From Moniliella sp. 'wahieum' (lineage: Eukaryota > Basidiomycota > Moniliellomycetes > Moniliellales > Moniliellaceae), in assembly GCA_003971905.1 (NCBI GenBank), contig RSEE01000080.1:248001-312000 (forward strand): a stretch of 64,000 nt of DNA. The letters are read 5' to 3'. The notes under the pieces are model-generated. The model did not search any database. It was not told the origin of the DNA and was given only the letters and a program-made list of their open reading frames with translations. Positions 43,293 to 55,993 of this stretch are shown in pieces. Numbering within the stretch: position 1 is the stretch's first letter; each line of letters begins with the position of its first letter. A program made the translations under genes and the position numbers.

Positions 43293-46200
43293 ATGAGGCG
43301 TGCGGATGCTTAACGACGCACGCTACTCTAACTCGCCCCCGCGGCTGGAGACGCGACGAGGGGGGGGCACTGCGCCGCTGTCTCTCGGCGTCCGCCACCG
43401 GCTGGCAGCTGTTGCGGTCTGGGGTCCGCTGATCACGCATCGCGCCTGCGTCCATGCTCCACTGACCTGGACACGCATATGCATCCTTGTGGCTCAGCCG
43501 AGCGTCCGCATGCGGCGTCTGGCGCTGTCGAGTCATCGATCATCGATGCCATCGCCTGTCGCATCCGCAGCAACCCGCCCGCAGCAGCCGCAGCACTCCA
43601 GCACGGCGGCCGTCTGCCTGCGACCCGAGCATATCTGCGTTTCTGTGCCACATAGCTAACACACTTGGCTTATAAAGCGCCAGGTCCAGCTGCCCCCCAA
43701 CCCAAACACTTCCGCCCCCCACCGGATCAGCTGAGCAGCCCCTCCCTCGGCCCTGCGGGTACTTGCACCGATCTCCCTTGAAGCTTGAAGCTGGAAGCGC
43801 TCCCGCCCTCTACTCAGCACTGCAGTCTAGCGTAGCCCACTTTTGTTCAAAGACACGCCCACCGGGCACAACAAATTCGGCGGCTCAGCGCCATATCAGC
43901 ACTCTCAGATCACAGGCGTTGCCGCGTACCCCGTCCTTACCTCCCCCCAGTACCCCGGTAGCCGCCCTCAGGCCTCACAACTCGTCTCCCGATCCACAGC
44001 AGACTCCTGCTTTGTTGGGACTCGGCGCTGGCTGAGATCTCAGGCTGAGATGCTTGATTCATGATTTGCACGAATCTCCTCCGCGTATATAAAGCAGCGC
44101 TTCTCTCAGCTCACCTCTCCACACCGTCACCAAACCCAGCAGCCACATGTAATCTCTCTCCCCCTACCTCCATCTCCTTGGCCCTGCTGTGCACCCAGTC
44201 TCTCACTCTCATAGCCCCAGAGGTATCCTACCCTCAGAACCTGACTCATCCACATCCATCCTGATGTCACCCCCACCGCCACTCCTCGGAGATGGTGCAC
44301 AGACCACGAAGAACACAGCATTAAACGAGACTACTGGGGGGACACGCTTAGTATAGTAGAAGGCGTGTTTAACCACCTCGAGAACAAAACCTGTTGACAG
44401 CTCTCACATGCAAGCAAGCCTAAAACCCACATGTGTTTGACGGCATCTTTTGTCCCCGTGACATGTTGCAGCCATCCTATACTCACTTCTCCGTCTACGG
44501 CTGTAGTAACTAGACGAGACCGCACCGCCCGTGTTCCTCTCTCCGCTCTATATCCACAGTGTCATGGAGAACCTGATATAGGCGCAGAGAACATAACCCA
44601 CCCATATTGCCGCCATTTCTCTCATCTCTGAAGTTCCACCTGAAATCCTGCGGAAGCGAACCCCGGGCCACAAAAGGAAACACGTCATGTCACCGTCGGC
44701 GCACAACTTGCCGTGTCCCCGTGTATAACACAAATGAAGAGGGCGGCAGCTTGAGAGCCCATTCTACAACCATTTTTCACGCTGCCGAGCTCCATCGGTA
44801 GGAAGCAGGAATACATGCTTTTAATGGCCCGGGATTGTATCAAAGTGGAGGAAGCGATCTAACGGAAAAACGTTTATAAGCGTACAGACTACAGTTGTGT
44901 ATATAGTTGGGAAACTCGGTGCTGACAGTAGATGGACATGAAAGGATGGACATGGATCCCGTTTTGAGGAGCTACGGGCAAATGAAAGGACTGTCATGCA
45001 TTCAGAAAGGTGTAGAATGCCTTGGGGAAGTCATGTTTCCGGAACAGTGAGGGGAGGTGCTGTTACGACTCCGCCTTTGCCAGTGGAATGGGAGAAAAGA
45101 GGGCGAAGTACAATAAGCGTGGCACATCCAAGATCTGTTTCGGCCTCTGTGACAATGGCGGTGGGTGGATACAATGCCACCATCAAACCCGCGAAAACTA
45201 TGGAGATGAAAAGAGAGGCTGGTGGAAACGGCCACATCACAAACACACGTCATCTACCACTGGCATACGTTCTTTCCTATACATTTGCGCTATATCCAAT
45301 TTGGTTGTGACCATCAGTAATAGCGGGGGCCGTTCTACCTTCTGTCATAGATGCCATTGACCTCCCAATTGAGTGGGCACGAACTGCAGTAAACACTAGA
45401 TGAGCACGCCTTTAGTGGGCCAATTCACCTAATAACATTTGGCCCCTCTTCTATGCAATGAGTTGGGTTAGTAGATTTTTGGACAAGAAGGGCGGGCTGT
45501 TTCAGGGTAGAGACTAACTTAGGATCATTAATGGAGTTTCCGGCAATCTTTCACAAAGGGAAAGATGGTTACCACCGGCTGTGTACTACGCTTGTGTCCT
45601 TGTCCCAGCCTTAAGCTCTGTCAATGATAGAGTACCTCCTTCTACTAAATGTATTTTCCGTGAACAAGAGAATAGTGGCTGTATTATTTTCTGCATTAGT
45701 AGTCAGCTCTTTCTCCTGGTCCCAGCCTGGAGCTAGGAATCAAAATGTAATAGACAACGTGCATCCCCTCGTCGTGCCAATGGTATACGCGCATTCTACC
45801 AACCGCGGTATATAGATCCAAGAACAACCTCGAGAACTCCCGCTGAGAGAGCTTATAGTTGTTTCTATACTTTTCAAATAATTTTTGTGTTCGCGAGAGA
45901 ACGCGCATACCAGAAGATAGATGTATCCCCTGGGGCTTGCTGCTGAGTGCTGCGGACCTTGGGCGCAGCTCACCACAGCTTTCAACACGGCAGCTTCATG
46001 ACCGCCATGGACCATCAGTGTCATATGCACCAGACCCGCATCGTGGGGATCGCGAGTATACGGGCTTTCTGCCTCATTGCCATCTGTAAGATGGCTATCT
46101 GCCCTCTCTACCTTGCTTAGTCCGCATTGCTTTGAACATTTGGGTGTCAGGAATTTCTTCGAGCGGAATGAAAGAAGCACAGGGGCAGTGCGCGCTCAAG

Positions 46201-46298
46201 TTGAAATGTTGCGGGCTATCATCAGGGCTGCGACTGACTCGAACGTTCTTGTCCGCTGCCCCTCCCCGCGGCCTCAACCACCACCACCCACTGCTAAC
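43293..46298. other. 3-kb gene-poor region
   Basis: GC-rich to about 44300, then clearly AT-richer to about 46100. TATA-like boxes at about 43670 (cttataaag) and 44090 (gtatataaagc) are each followed by pyrimidine-rich sequence, but no open frame follows that resembles a gene. gaagcttgaagctggaagc (about 43778-43798) and tgagatctcaggctgagatg (44033-44051) are members of recurring motif families. No gene, tRNA or mobile-element protein was recognised in 44300-46298. Confidence 0.45.
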
Positions 46299-47902
46299 AT
46301 GAGCACGCCCGCTGCGCCCGCACCTGAGACGGTGCTCTCCTGGCTGGACAAGCAGGATCCATCCCTGACTCGCGCACGCTCTTCCCTGGCCCTCGTCCGA
46401 GGACAAGACGGGCCAATGGTCCGAGGAGGCCTTCCGGGCCAATGCGGCTTGGCAGCTCGGCCTGCAGAGTGTCCTGACAGCCTCGGCAGCCGCGATATGA
46501 TCGTGTACACTGTCAAGGACGAACTCCGCTATGCTCTTACTCCAGAAAGCGCTGCCATTGTTCAGAACGGTTCCCCTGAGGCCGGGTATGGGAGGCGTTG
46601 CCTGCTGATGGCTCGGGAAAGGCGTTGGACGCACTGCGCCAAGTCCTGCCCGCCGACACGCTCAAGATTGGCCAGGGCCAGGGGTTCCGCAAAAAGTGGA
46701 TCAAGAAGTTGCCTGACGGCATGTTTGCCCGGGCGGTGGATGCGATTCAGGACACCTCCCGCACCGAGTTGGCCGAGATTGCTCGGACGGGTCGTGCGCC
46801 TGGCGGGATGAGAAGAAGGTAGCCGACCTGCGGAAGCGTAAGCTGCTGGATGTGCGCAAGCTTGTTTACTTCTCGATCCAGAAAGGGCCCCGAGTTTGCG
46901 CTCACCATCGAGCAGCTCGAGACTGAGATCACGACTGAGATGCTTCGAGCGGCGCATGGAAGACGGCCAAATTCAAGGCGTACAACTTTGAGGCCGATGG
47001 CACGTACCGCCGCGGGTGCCTTCCACCCGCTGCTCAAGGTCCGCGAGGAGTTCCGCAAGATCTTCTTTGAGATGGGCTTCACAGAGATGCCGACGAACCG
47101 GTTCGTCGAGTCCTCTTTCTGTGCTTCGACTCGCTCTTCGTTGCTCAACAACACCCTGCTCGCGACGTGCAGGACACCTTCTTTGTCAAAGGTGCGTATT
47201 CCCGACCATATTTTTCTGTGTGAGACTACACCGGGAGGAAACTGACCAAGGCCCCAGACCCGCCCCAATCGACCCACATCCCCGAGGCGTACCTCCAGCG
47301 GGTGAAGGATGTGCACGAGGAGGGAGGCTATGGCTCGATCGGATACCGCTACCCTTTCAGCGAGTCTGTGACGCGGAAGAATGTGCTGCGGACCCACACC
47401 ACCGCCATCTCCTCGGGCATGTGTACCGGTGGCCAACCAAGAGGGGGGCTTTAAGCCGGCGAAGATGTTCTCGATTGACCGCGTGTTCCGCAACGAGGCA
47501 CTGGATGCCACCCACCTTGCCGAGTTCCACCAGGTGGAAGGTGTGGTGGCCGACTATGGCATCACGCTCGGCGACCTGATTGGCTTTATGCAGATCTTCT
47601 TTGCCAATGGGCGTGACGGACCTGCGCTTCAAGCCGGCCTACAACCCCTACACCGAGCCGTCGCTTGAGATCTTCTCTTACCACAAGGGGCTCAAGAAAT
47701 GGGTCGAGATTGGCAACTCGGGCATGTTCCGGCCAGAGATGCTGGGGCCGATGGGCCTGCCCGAGGGGGTCAATGTGCTCGGCTGGGGCTGTCGTTGGAG
47801 CGCCCGACCATGATCCGGTACGGCCTCAACAACATCCGGGACTTGGTCGGACACAAGATCTCGATTGAAGGCGTGGGAAGGCGTCGGCGGTGCGTTTTCT
47901 AG
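46299..47902 (+). CDS. FRS2: Cytosolic phenylalanyl-tRNA synthetase, alpha subunit
   Basis: Catalytic class II subunit of the (alpha-beta)2 PheRS. Starts [20 protein letters not shown]. The family body includes [36 protein letters not shown] and [22 protein letters not shown]. Motif 2 is [19 protein letters not shown]; the C-terminal motif 3 region reads [23 protein letters not shown]. An intron lies near 47192-47259 after D-T-F-F-V-K. At least six frame breaks occur (about 46390, 46590, 46800, 46960, 47120, 47430, 47610, 47790), the densest in the window. SEC10 follows in the same direction only about 245 bp later. Confidence 0.95.
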
Positions 47903-48147
47903 CTGTCGGGGGGCGAGGGGTGTGGCTGCTGCTGGAGCGCCCCCATCCAATTGATCGATGATTTAGCCATGACGAATGAAGCAATCAATCAATAGCAGAG
48001 CGGGCGTGCGCAGGCGTGCTCCGATCCGTAGCCACACGCAGGCGGAAGTGCTGACGTGGAATTCCGCCCCCTCGCGGCCGCTGGCTGTCTCCCCGCGCTG
48101 CTCCACCTTGGCCGCCGACGACAACGACGACGGGGCCGGCCTTCCCG

Positions 48148-51018
48148 ATGCTCAGCTCGCGGCCCAACTTGCCAGCCCGGCGCAAGCCCACGCGTGGCGC
48201 GTCGGTAATCGACGAGGACAACTGGTGCACCGCGCTCACCTTTGGCGATGGATACAACCCCAGCGCGCTGATGGAGACGCTGACCGGCCGTCTGTCGAGG
48301 CGGCGCGGTCCGAGCGCGGGTCGGCGCCGACGGGAGAGCAGGTGCCGTTCAATGCCAAGCCGTTTATCGCCGCCTTTGAGGCAGCCCAAGCCCAGCTGCG
48401 CACCCTCCGCACCGATGTTGACCGCGACACGGCCGAGCTGGCCGCGAGTGCGGAGGTGGCCAACAACCAGTACTCAGCCCGCCTCTCTGAGCTCGGTCGT
48501 AACTTCGATGCGGTGGGGACCAGCTTTGGGGCTCTGGAGGAACGCATCAGCGACGTGTCCCGCGTCAGCGTGCGTGTTGGCGAACAGTTGGCCAGCTTGG
48601 ATCGCCAGCGTCGCCGCGCCACCGAGGCCCACGCCTTGATCCGCTACTACTACCAGTTTGCCCAAGGCGACAGCACCCAGCTCGATGCGCTCCGCAAAGA
48701 CGGCGGCAAGGACGGTCGGCTGCGAACGGCCGTGATTGCTCGCCGCCTCCAGGCCATCTCGCGCGAGATCGATTGCCCGGGGCGGAGAAGACGCGGGACG
48801 CGATTGATGTGTACTGCGAGCGGTTTGAGCGCGATATGCTGCGCATCTTTGACAAGTACTATCGCCGCTCCGACCCACGCATGATGGCCCACATTGCCCG
48901 TGTGCTGCAGAACTTAATGGTGGTCACAGCGCCATCAACCTTATGTGAACCAGCACGATTTCTTCATCAATACAGAGCAGATCCGCGACATGAACCGGGT
49001 GTCCGCTTCCCCCATTTGGGCCACCATCACCGATCCCTCCGCTCCGGCACCCAGAACGACCCATCCCTTGATCTACTGCTGGACGAGATTCGCAAGACGG
49101 TGGACATGGAGGCACAGATCATCGCTGCCGTCTTCCCCAGCCCAGGGGTAGTAATGCAAACGTTCCTCCAGCGCGTCTTTGCCCAATGCATTCAAGGCCA
49201 CGTCGAGCTTCTCCTCGAACGTGCGCAGGAATCCACCCCCTCCGAATCCGACGTCACTGGCTCTTCTCATTCTGATTTGGCTGTCCTTCGTGTGCTCCAG
49301 CTCGCGCGCGATAAGGTGCTGGAACTGGTCGAGGCACTAAAGCAGTACGATGCCAAAGCCGAGACCGTACCGGAGACGTCGGGCCTGGATTCGAGCATGG
49401 GGAGAATGGGGGCAACATGGGCGCAGCGACAGCGCGCAGTGCCACTCTCAGTACCATGCTCGACTCGAGTGCGGAGGAATGTTTGTCACGTATCTCGAGG
49501 GCAGCTCGTACGTTGACCGCGAGCAGAGGAGTTTGGTCGACCTTACAGCTCGGCCCTGGAGAGGTTTGCTGAAGCCATCGCGCGCTAGGCCAAGAGCCGA
49601 CAGGCCGGTGGCTTGCTGGGGCGCGTACGAGGGGCGACAGGCATGCCGGCGATTGGTGCAAGCGCAGGTAAAAATGTGGGTAGCGCCTTCTCCAAGTTAC
49701 AGGGTTCATGAATATGCGCACACCAGTGCGAGCCCAGCTCCGGGGACTCCCCCACTCCAGAGGAAGCCTCGACGGCCGCCACTGTGACCTCGGAGGACAC
49801 TGCTGTCACTGCCGACGAATCGCTCTTGAATATGGAACAGGCGGCGCGGATGTTGCAGTGGCACGCAGAGGCGATTGGACGATGTGTCGATTTGAGCCCC
49901 GCTGCCGACGTGCCCAAGAATGTGTTTGCTCTTGTTCAGGTTTTGGCGGAATACTTCAACAACCATTGGGTTGAGGTCTCCCTGGAGAGTGCCCTCCTCT
50001 CTGTCTCGGCTATCGCAACCGGTAGTACGTCGGACCTGTTAAGCAATGTGGCGGGGGACACATTTGTCGCTGCACTCGAGGTGCTGCACCAGGTGGAGCT
50101 GATCTGCTCCCTGTGGCAACATTACATTGCCACAGCCATCCTCCCTCTCGTCACTACCTCTATGACGGTTCGCAGGGAGGTGGCAGTGTTCAATCACCAC
50201 AACCGCCTACGAATCGAGGGCAAGTGCGAGAACTCACCCAGAAGCTAGTCGACAGTACGTCCTACTCGCCCCCCCCTTTCCTCCAGGCTGTGCTGACCCC
50301 CCTCCCCTCCCCTCCCCTCCCGCCCACTTCCTTTCCCACTACAGCATCATCATTGCTCTGCATGCACGCTTATCGCAACTGCAGAAGAAAACCGATTTTA
50401 ACCCCAAGAACGATGACATTGTGTTTAGCAAGAGCAACACGGATGCCTGTGTGGCGTGTGTGGAACTGCTGGAGCGTTTGGAGGAGCATTTAAACATGCC
50501 TCGCACCGGCCAACCACGACGCTGGCAGCTGAGGTGGGGTCGTATTCCATGCCCCTGCTGGAGCATCTCAAGAAATACCCTGTCAGTGCGGCTGGCGGCC
50601 TTGTGTTCTGGGCAAAGACCTGGCCAAGTACCAAGATGCGGTGGCCAAGTTTGGCATCGCTGCGTTGGGGGAACGATTTGAGATGCTGCGCCAGTTGGGC
50701 AACCTGTTCATTGTCCAGCCTGCCTCGCTGGCTCAGTACATGCAGGAGTCCCACCTTGCCTCCATCGACCGCCGCTGCTGCGGCCGTACCTGCTGAAGCG
50801 CACCGACTACTCGGCGGTCAAGGAGCTGGCCTCGGCGCCCTATCATCCCGCCTGTCGGCCGTGGCAGCGCCCGTTGGCGACAGCTACGTCGAGCCGGGAA
50901 CGGCTACGGCCACTCGCACCTCCTCCTCTACTTGGCGGACACCATTCGTCGCCTGGAGGAGCAGGCTCGTGTCGCCCTGCGGCAGTGTAGGACGTTTGGT
51001 GTATGTTTGTACCTCTAA
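48148..51018 (+). CDS. SEC10: Exocyst complex component Sec10
   Basis: Exocyst subunit that tethers secretory vesicles at the plasma membrane. The coiled-coil N-terminal half reads F-N-A-K-P-F-I-A-A-F-E-A-A, then RLSELGRNFDAVGTSFGALE and A-H-A-L-I-R-Y-Y-Y-Q-F. The central part has P-G then A-E-K-T-R-D-A-I-D-V-Y-C-E-R-F-E, Y-V-N-Q-H-D-F-F-I and M-Q-T-F-L-Q-R-V-F-A-Q-C-I-Q. Helical C-terminal bundle: L-W-Q-H-Y-I-A-T-A-I-L-P-L, F-N-H-H-N-R-L-R-I-E-G-K and E-R-F-E-M-L-R-Q-L-G-N-L-F-I-V-Q-P-A-S-L. It ends T-I-R-R-L-E-E-Q-A-R-V-A-L-R-Q-C with TAA at 51016. One intron lies near 50255-50344. Frame breaks are at about 48300, 48780, 48930, 49070, 49430 and later. The start ATG 48148 is the best available. 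Confidence 0.93.
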
Positions 51019-51306
51019 CCCTGGACAAGGGCGGCGGTACTACTGTAGTGTGCTCGGTAGGTGAAAGAGGGCGGGGCCCGGGATGCTCAGCTCAGTTGCT
51101 GTGGAAATCTCCTAACCCTCCCAGTGGTGTGAGAGGTTTTGGGAAGGCAGACAATGGGTCTCCATTAGGGATTTCGGAGTAAGAGCCGCTAACCCAAATC
51201 TTATGGGAGGACAGAGTTGCTGAGCGGACCGGTGGAGCAGAGTGCTTCAATGCCGTATTCAAGCATCCAGGTCCCTTTAGATAGGTAAGGGGCACCTCAC
51301 AACCAG
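51019..51306. other. Short intergenic gap
   Basis: 288 bp between SEC10 and tRNA-Glu. Nothing was recognised. Confidence 0.4.
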
Positions 51307-51394
51307 TCCTCGATGGTCCAACGGCTATGATGTGACGCTCTCACGCGGCTTGCGCGGAACCGTCAAGACCCGGGTTCGACTCCCGGTCGGGGAA
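51307..51394 (+). tRNA. tRNA-Glu-CTC: tRNA-Glu (CUC), with 16-nt intron
   Basis: The acceptor TCCTCGA pairs with TCGGGGA. The anticodon stem is TGACG/CGTCA with loop C-T-CTC-A. A 16-nt intron (cgcggcttgcgcggaa) follows position 37. The T arm is CCGGG-TTCGACT-CCCGG. The D stem has a C13-U22 mismatch, tolerable but unusual. T6 at 51397-51402 terminates it. Confidence 0.95.
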
Positions 51395-51396
51395 TA

Positions 51397-51402
51397 TTTT
51401 TT
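51397..51402 (+). terminator. Pol III terminator of tRNA-Glu
   Basis: Six T residues two bases after the tRNA. Confidence 0.8.
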
Positions 51403-51533
51403 GCCTCGGGTGCTGGGCGCGGGTGGGGACACTCACCAGCCGGTGCAACACGCAGAATTACAAATTTCATCGGTGCTGCGGCCAAGCTGTGGCTGGCTGC
51501 GGCTGCTGGGCGCAGCCAACAACCGCCTCCACC

Positions 51534-52541
51534 ATGTCGGGCGTTGGACCTGGGCCGGAGCCCCATGTGGGTGCTGGCGTGTCGACGGATGTGCGGCGCC
51601 GCGCCCGGCTCGACACGGGCCGGATGGCGCGTACCGCCGCCCGGGCGTGCCGCTGCCGCCTGCCGCTGCCGCCGCCAACACGCAAGGCCTTCCGCGCGGG
51701 AAGAACCCGCTTCCCTCCGCGCGGCCGCCGTCGCGGCCGAAGCACGCCAAGACACGCTCGACCAGGCTTCCGAGCAGACGCTGCGCACCGTCGATGCACA
51801 CATCGAGACGCTCGTCGACAGCATGGGCGCGCTGGTGCAGCTGACAAGTGTACGCCGCCCCTCCGACTCGTCGGCCACCCCCCACTGACCTTCTCGTTCG
51901 TTGTTGCAGGTGGGCGACAAGGCGGACCATCTGGTCCTGGAGGACAATCTCGCCATGGCCGCCAAGGCCGACGCGATGGTCCTGCGGCGACGTCCTTGGT
52001 GTCCCTCAGCCGCGCGCTGAGTGTGTCCCTCTGCCTGGCCCCGGCGCCCCCGCCTCGAGGCAGCCCCCGCGGCCACGGCGCCGCCACGCCTTCTGCTCCA
52101 GAGCCTGCTGCCGCCTCGGGCACTGCCCCTGCGCCAAGCACCACACCACCGGCCCCGCGGCCGCGCCGGCACCCGTCTGCGCCTCCGCCTGCGCCCCTCG
52201 GGCCCCGGGCCCAAGCCCAGTGGACGAGCGGGTGGCGCTGCTGGCGTCGCTCATCGCAGCGCGGCGCGAGGCGGCTGGGTACATTGATCTCCTCCCGTGC
52301 CGCTGCACGCCCTCCGCCCAGCGACACGCCGGCTGCTGCCTTGGATGCATCCGCGCCCCGGCAGCCTGAGGCGCGCTCAGCTACCGAGAGCGATGAGATG
52401 CCGGCACAGCGCCCCCCAAACGAGGTTGACCACCAGCTGAATGGCACCCAAGGCGGAAGCGAGGGTGCCCAAGACGGGAGCGAGGGTGGTGGAGTACCAA
52501 CTTATGGGGTTAGCCCCGCCTTGGGCCAACCAACGGCGTGA
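51534..52541 (+). CDS. MED22: Mediator subunit MED22-like protein (tentative)
   Basis: The helical core reads L-R-T-V-D-A-H-I-E-T-L-V-D-S-M-G-A-L-V-Q-L-T-S. A 60-nt intron (51850-51909) follows, then V-G-D-K-A-D-H-L-V-L-E-D-N-L-A-M-A and K-A-D-A-M-V, then A-A-T-S-L-V-S-L-S-R-A-L. The arrangement fits the Surf5/MED22 fold (short head-module Mediator subunit), where a central 'hxxLVxxhxxL' helix is followed by a charged loop and a 'AxxLLxLhxxLK' helix. The Pro/Ala-rich C-terminal extension to 52541 is unlike typical MED22 and may be out of frame. The N-terminus (MSGVGPGPEPHVGAGVSTDV) is GC-rich and uncertain. Another small helical subunit is possible. Confidence 0.45.
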   Translation: MSGVGPGPEPHVGAGVSTDVRRRARLDTGRMARTAARACRCRLPLPPPTRKAFRAGRTRFPPRGRRRGRSTPRHARPGFRADAAHRRCTHRDARRQHGRAGAADKCTPPLRLVGHPPLTFSFVVAGGRQGGPSGPGGQSRHGRQGRRDGPAATSLVSLSRALSVSLCLAPAPPPRGSPRGHGAATPSAPEPAAASGTAPAPSTTPPAPRPRRHPSAPPPAPLGPRAQAQWTSGWRCWRRSSQRGARRLGTLISSRAAARPPPSDTPAAALDASAPRQPEARSATESDEMPAQRPPNEVDHQLNGTQGGSEGAQDGSEGGGVPTYGVSPALGQPTA

Positions 52542-52709
52542 GAGAACACACTGAAATACACGCCCTTGTTTGCGCGCCCGTGCCTTGTTCCCGCCGTCCC
52601 CCAGGTCGCTGGGGTTTTCTTATGCCCCCTTCCCCCCCCCAGGCTCTGACCATTTTGAGCCTTGCCATCTTGTATTCTCCTCTCATTCTTACGCTGTGGG
52701 AATCCTGTA

Positions 52710-55700
52710 CTATCTCGCTACGATCCAGATTTTGGTGGGAGTTATAGCACTAAGGGGCAACAGATTCAAGTGGTGCGTTAAGACGTGCAAATGGAAAGAC
52801 ATCAAGCTGCTGGTGAGGGGGCGGGACATCAAGAGGGGGAGGGAGGTTGGGGTGGTAAAGAGTGTAGGCGACTCCTTCACACGCTCCCCTGCCAGCCGGG
52901 CCGCCTCGACTGACCAGGGGCCTGGGCCAAAGACATGATGCAAGGCCGAGAAAACATCGTGCACATAGTGGATCTCCATCGCGTCTCGCACCTCCTTGGC
53001 CACATCCGTCTCCACCCGCGGCTGCACCGCCGCGGGCAAAACCAATGTCTTCATCCCGTTTCGGTGCGCCGCGATCAGTTTCTCTTTCAGTCCGCCCACT
53101 GGCAGAACCATTCCGCGCAATGACGCCTCCCCGGTCATGGCGAGTGTATGGGGCACGGGCCGCTGCAAGACCAGAGAGACGAGCAAGTGATCAACGCCAC
53201 TCCGGCCGAAGGACCGTCCTTGGGCGTCTGGCCCTCGGGCATGTGCACATGCAGGTCTTGCTTCTCCATCCACGCCGGGTCCACTCCCAGCAGCGACGCA
53301 TTCGACTTGACCCAGCTCAGGGCAAGCTGCGCTGACTCTTGGATCACTGTCCTAGGCTCCCTGTCAGCCGAACTGGCCTGTGCCTGGCATAAGCGTCGCC
53401 TCAATCGGCGTCAACGATCCGGCGCCTGACTCGGTGTATGCCAGCCCATTCGACACACCCGATGGCATAACCGTTGGGAAGAGCCGGTCGGTGTTGGGGT
53501 AGGGCGGGCCCAGGAAATCGTGCACATCAGCCTCACTGATAACCAGGGAGAAGTCAGAAGGCAGGTGGAGGCGTTGAATCAATGGCACCACCTTCTTCTC
53601 CTCAGCCGGGGCCGTATTCTTCGCCACGTCCTGCTCCACAGAACTACTCTCCGTCGAGGCGGGTTTGACCGCTTCATCCTCAGAAGTGGCCTTCCGTTTC
53701 AAGGCATCAGCCTACCGCTTCTTGGGCCGCCTCCTCAAGCACGTCGCCATACTGCGTCACGAGGCGGTATGCAATCTTGCGGTACACCTTGTTGAGGGTC
53801 TTTTGCAACCCACGCACCCCAGATTCCCGAATGTAACCTTCGAGAATATGGGTGATGACCGAATCGGCATGGTGATGTTGCCTCCCTGCAACCCGTTCTC
53901 CTCCATTGCATTGGGAATCAGGTAGCCTTTGGCGATTTGGAATTGCTCAGCAGGGGTATAAGAACTGACTGGGATAGCCTCCATCCGGTCCCACAGCGGT
54001 CGTGGGATACGCGATGGGTCGTTCGCAGTACACACAAACAGAACCCGCGACAGGTCCACAGGCACGTCCAGATAGTGGTCCAGGAAGTTGTGGTTCTGCT
54101 CTGGGTCAAGCATCTCCAGCAGCGCAGCAGAAGGGTCGCCACCATGTGCTCGCCCGCCCCTACCTTGTCCACCTCATCCAGAAGGATCACTGGGTTCTCA
54201 CTTTGCGTCGCTTTCAGGGCCTGCACCGCCTTTCCGGGCATTGCTGCCACATACGTTCGCCGATGACCTTTGATCTCTGCATAATCCCCTAGCCCACCTA
54301 GGGAGAAGCGGAAAAATTTGCGGTCAGTCGCCCGCGCGATCGACTTGCCAATGGACGTCTTGCCCACTCCTGGTGGGCCATGGAGACAGATGATTTTTCC
54401 TTGGATCGACCCTTGAGCTGACCGACGGCAAGGAACTCGAGAATGCGATCTTTAACGTCCTTCAGGCCATAATGGTCCTTGTCCAAAACCGCTTGCGCAT
54501 TCTTGGTCGACAAGCGCTCCTTGGTCGTGATCCCCCAGGGAGGGAGGTAAGCCATTCAAGGTAGTTGCGCGAAACGTTCGAGTCGTGGCTTTGGCTCTCG
54601 GGAGACCGGAACTTGCTCAGTTCCTCGTCGAATGCTTTCCGTGCGTCGGGTGGCATCGCGAGCGAATCCGCTTTGGCCTGGAACTTGGCCACCAACGTCT
54701 CCTTCTCGGCCTCTGTGCCCAGTTCCTTCTTGATCTGCTTCATCTGCTCTTGCAGCACGTACTCCTTGTGCCGCTTCTGGGTTTTCTGGTCAGTCTCGCG
54801 TGAAAAGCGGATCTGCATCTCAAGGTTCATCAGGTCCTTTTGCGCCGTAGCCAAGGCCAGGGTCAGCGTTCTTCAATGTGCCGCGCAGAGAGCAACTTTT
54901 GCAACTCCTCCCCGGCCTCGATCCCACTAATGGCAGCCACAAAGTCGCACAACCGCTCAGGGTCCGACAGCATCTCGGGCGAGATCTCGTTCTTGTATAG
55001 CGCCAAGTTGGTGTCGGACGCTGGAGTGCGAGAGGTCAGGTTCCAATACGAGTTGAGGGTGGAAATAATCTCGTTCATCTTGTTCTTCATCGAGGTGGTC
55101 AATTCGTATGGCGCCAGCGGAAGTTATGACTTGCACCATTGTCACAGGGTCATCGTGCAGCAACGCCACCTGGCCCGTCTCCGCCTGCCGTACCCCCTCT
55201 CGCGGGAACAGGAGTCGACTCAGTGCTGCCACGATCCGCTGCCTCACTCTCGGACGCAACGCGGGGAAGCACGACAGACCCTGGCTGGAACACATCCTCA
55301 ATCGCGATCCTCCGCATCGGGATGAGCAGTACAGAGAGCTTGTCCCCTTCGGGAGGGGTGGTCGTAGTGGCCGGGGCGGGGACGAAGACGGAGACCCACT
55401 CTCACTGGGTGTTACGGGGCGCGAGCGCCAGGTGGAAGTGATGCGACACAAAACACCACATCGTGCACCTGCTCGGGAGCGGTAATGATGTCCGTGTCCT
55501 CGCCGTCGTCTTTCAGCAGAAAAGCACCGACCCAGGGCTCGGGAATTGGCCACCTTCTCAAGTGCGCCATGGCCTTGGGGTCGGTGACGACGACACCTTG
55601 CGGTGGGAGGGAAAGAGAGGCGGCTGGTGATGGGCAGCGCGAGCACTTGTGGGAATGTCTCTGGCTGAGGGAGGGAGGGAGGCTTGCTGCCGTTGCCGTT

Positions 55701-55993
55701 GCCGTTGCCGTCGCCGTCGGCGCTGTCGCCAGAACCAGTGGAACTACCGCTGGTGGGGGCGCGGTGCCAGCGCTGAGGGACAGTGACGGTGCACCGGAAA
55801 GGGCGATGTAGCTGGGACGGAGCTGGTGGGGGCGCGTGCGGGTTGGCGGCGCAGCAAGGGCGAGGGCTGGGCGCGTGGCGGCGGGGCGAGGGTGCGGCGG
55901 GGCACCCGAGGCGTACAGGGGGCAGAGAGCGGGGCGGACAAGCGTCCGGACAGATGTGCCGCCGCGCAGAACGGCGCGCGTGGTGGGCAGCAT
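52710..55993 (-). CDS. PIM1: Mitochondrial Lon protease (Pim1)
   Basis: ATP-dependent Ser-Lys protease of the mitochondrial matrix. The start at 55993 gives a basic presequence ([20 protein letters not shown]). The LON N-domain has [13 protein letters not shown]. The coiled coil is [15 protein letters not shown]. Walker A is [10 protein letters not shown]; Walker B and sensor are [11 protein letters not shown] and D-P-S-A-A-L-L-E. The protease domain has the catalytic Ser in K-D-G-P-S-A-G-V-A and the Lys in [13 protein letters not shown] low-complexity acidic insert ([12 protein letters not shown]) lies before the protease domain. Frame breaks occur at about 55580, 55100, 54850, 54540, 54400, 54120, 53800, 53360 and 53200. 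The last ~60 residues to 52710 are not conserved. Confidence 0.95.
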
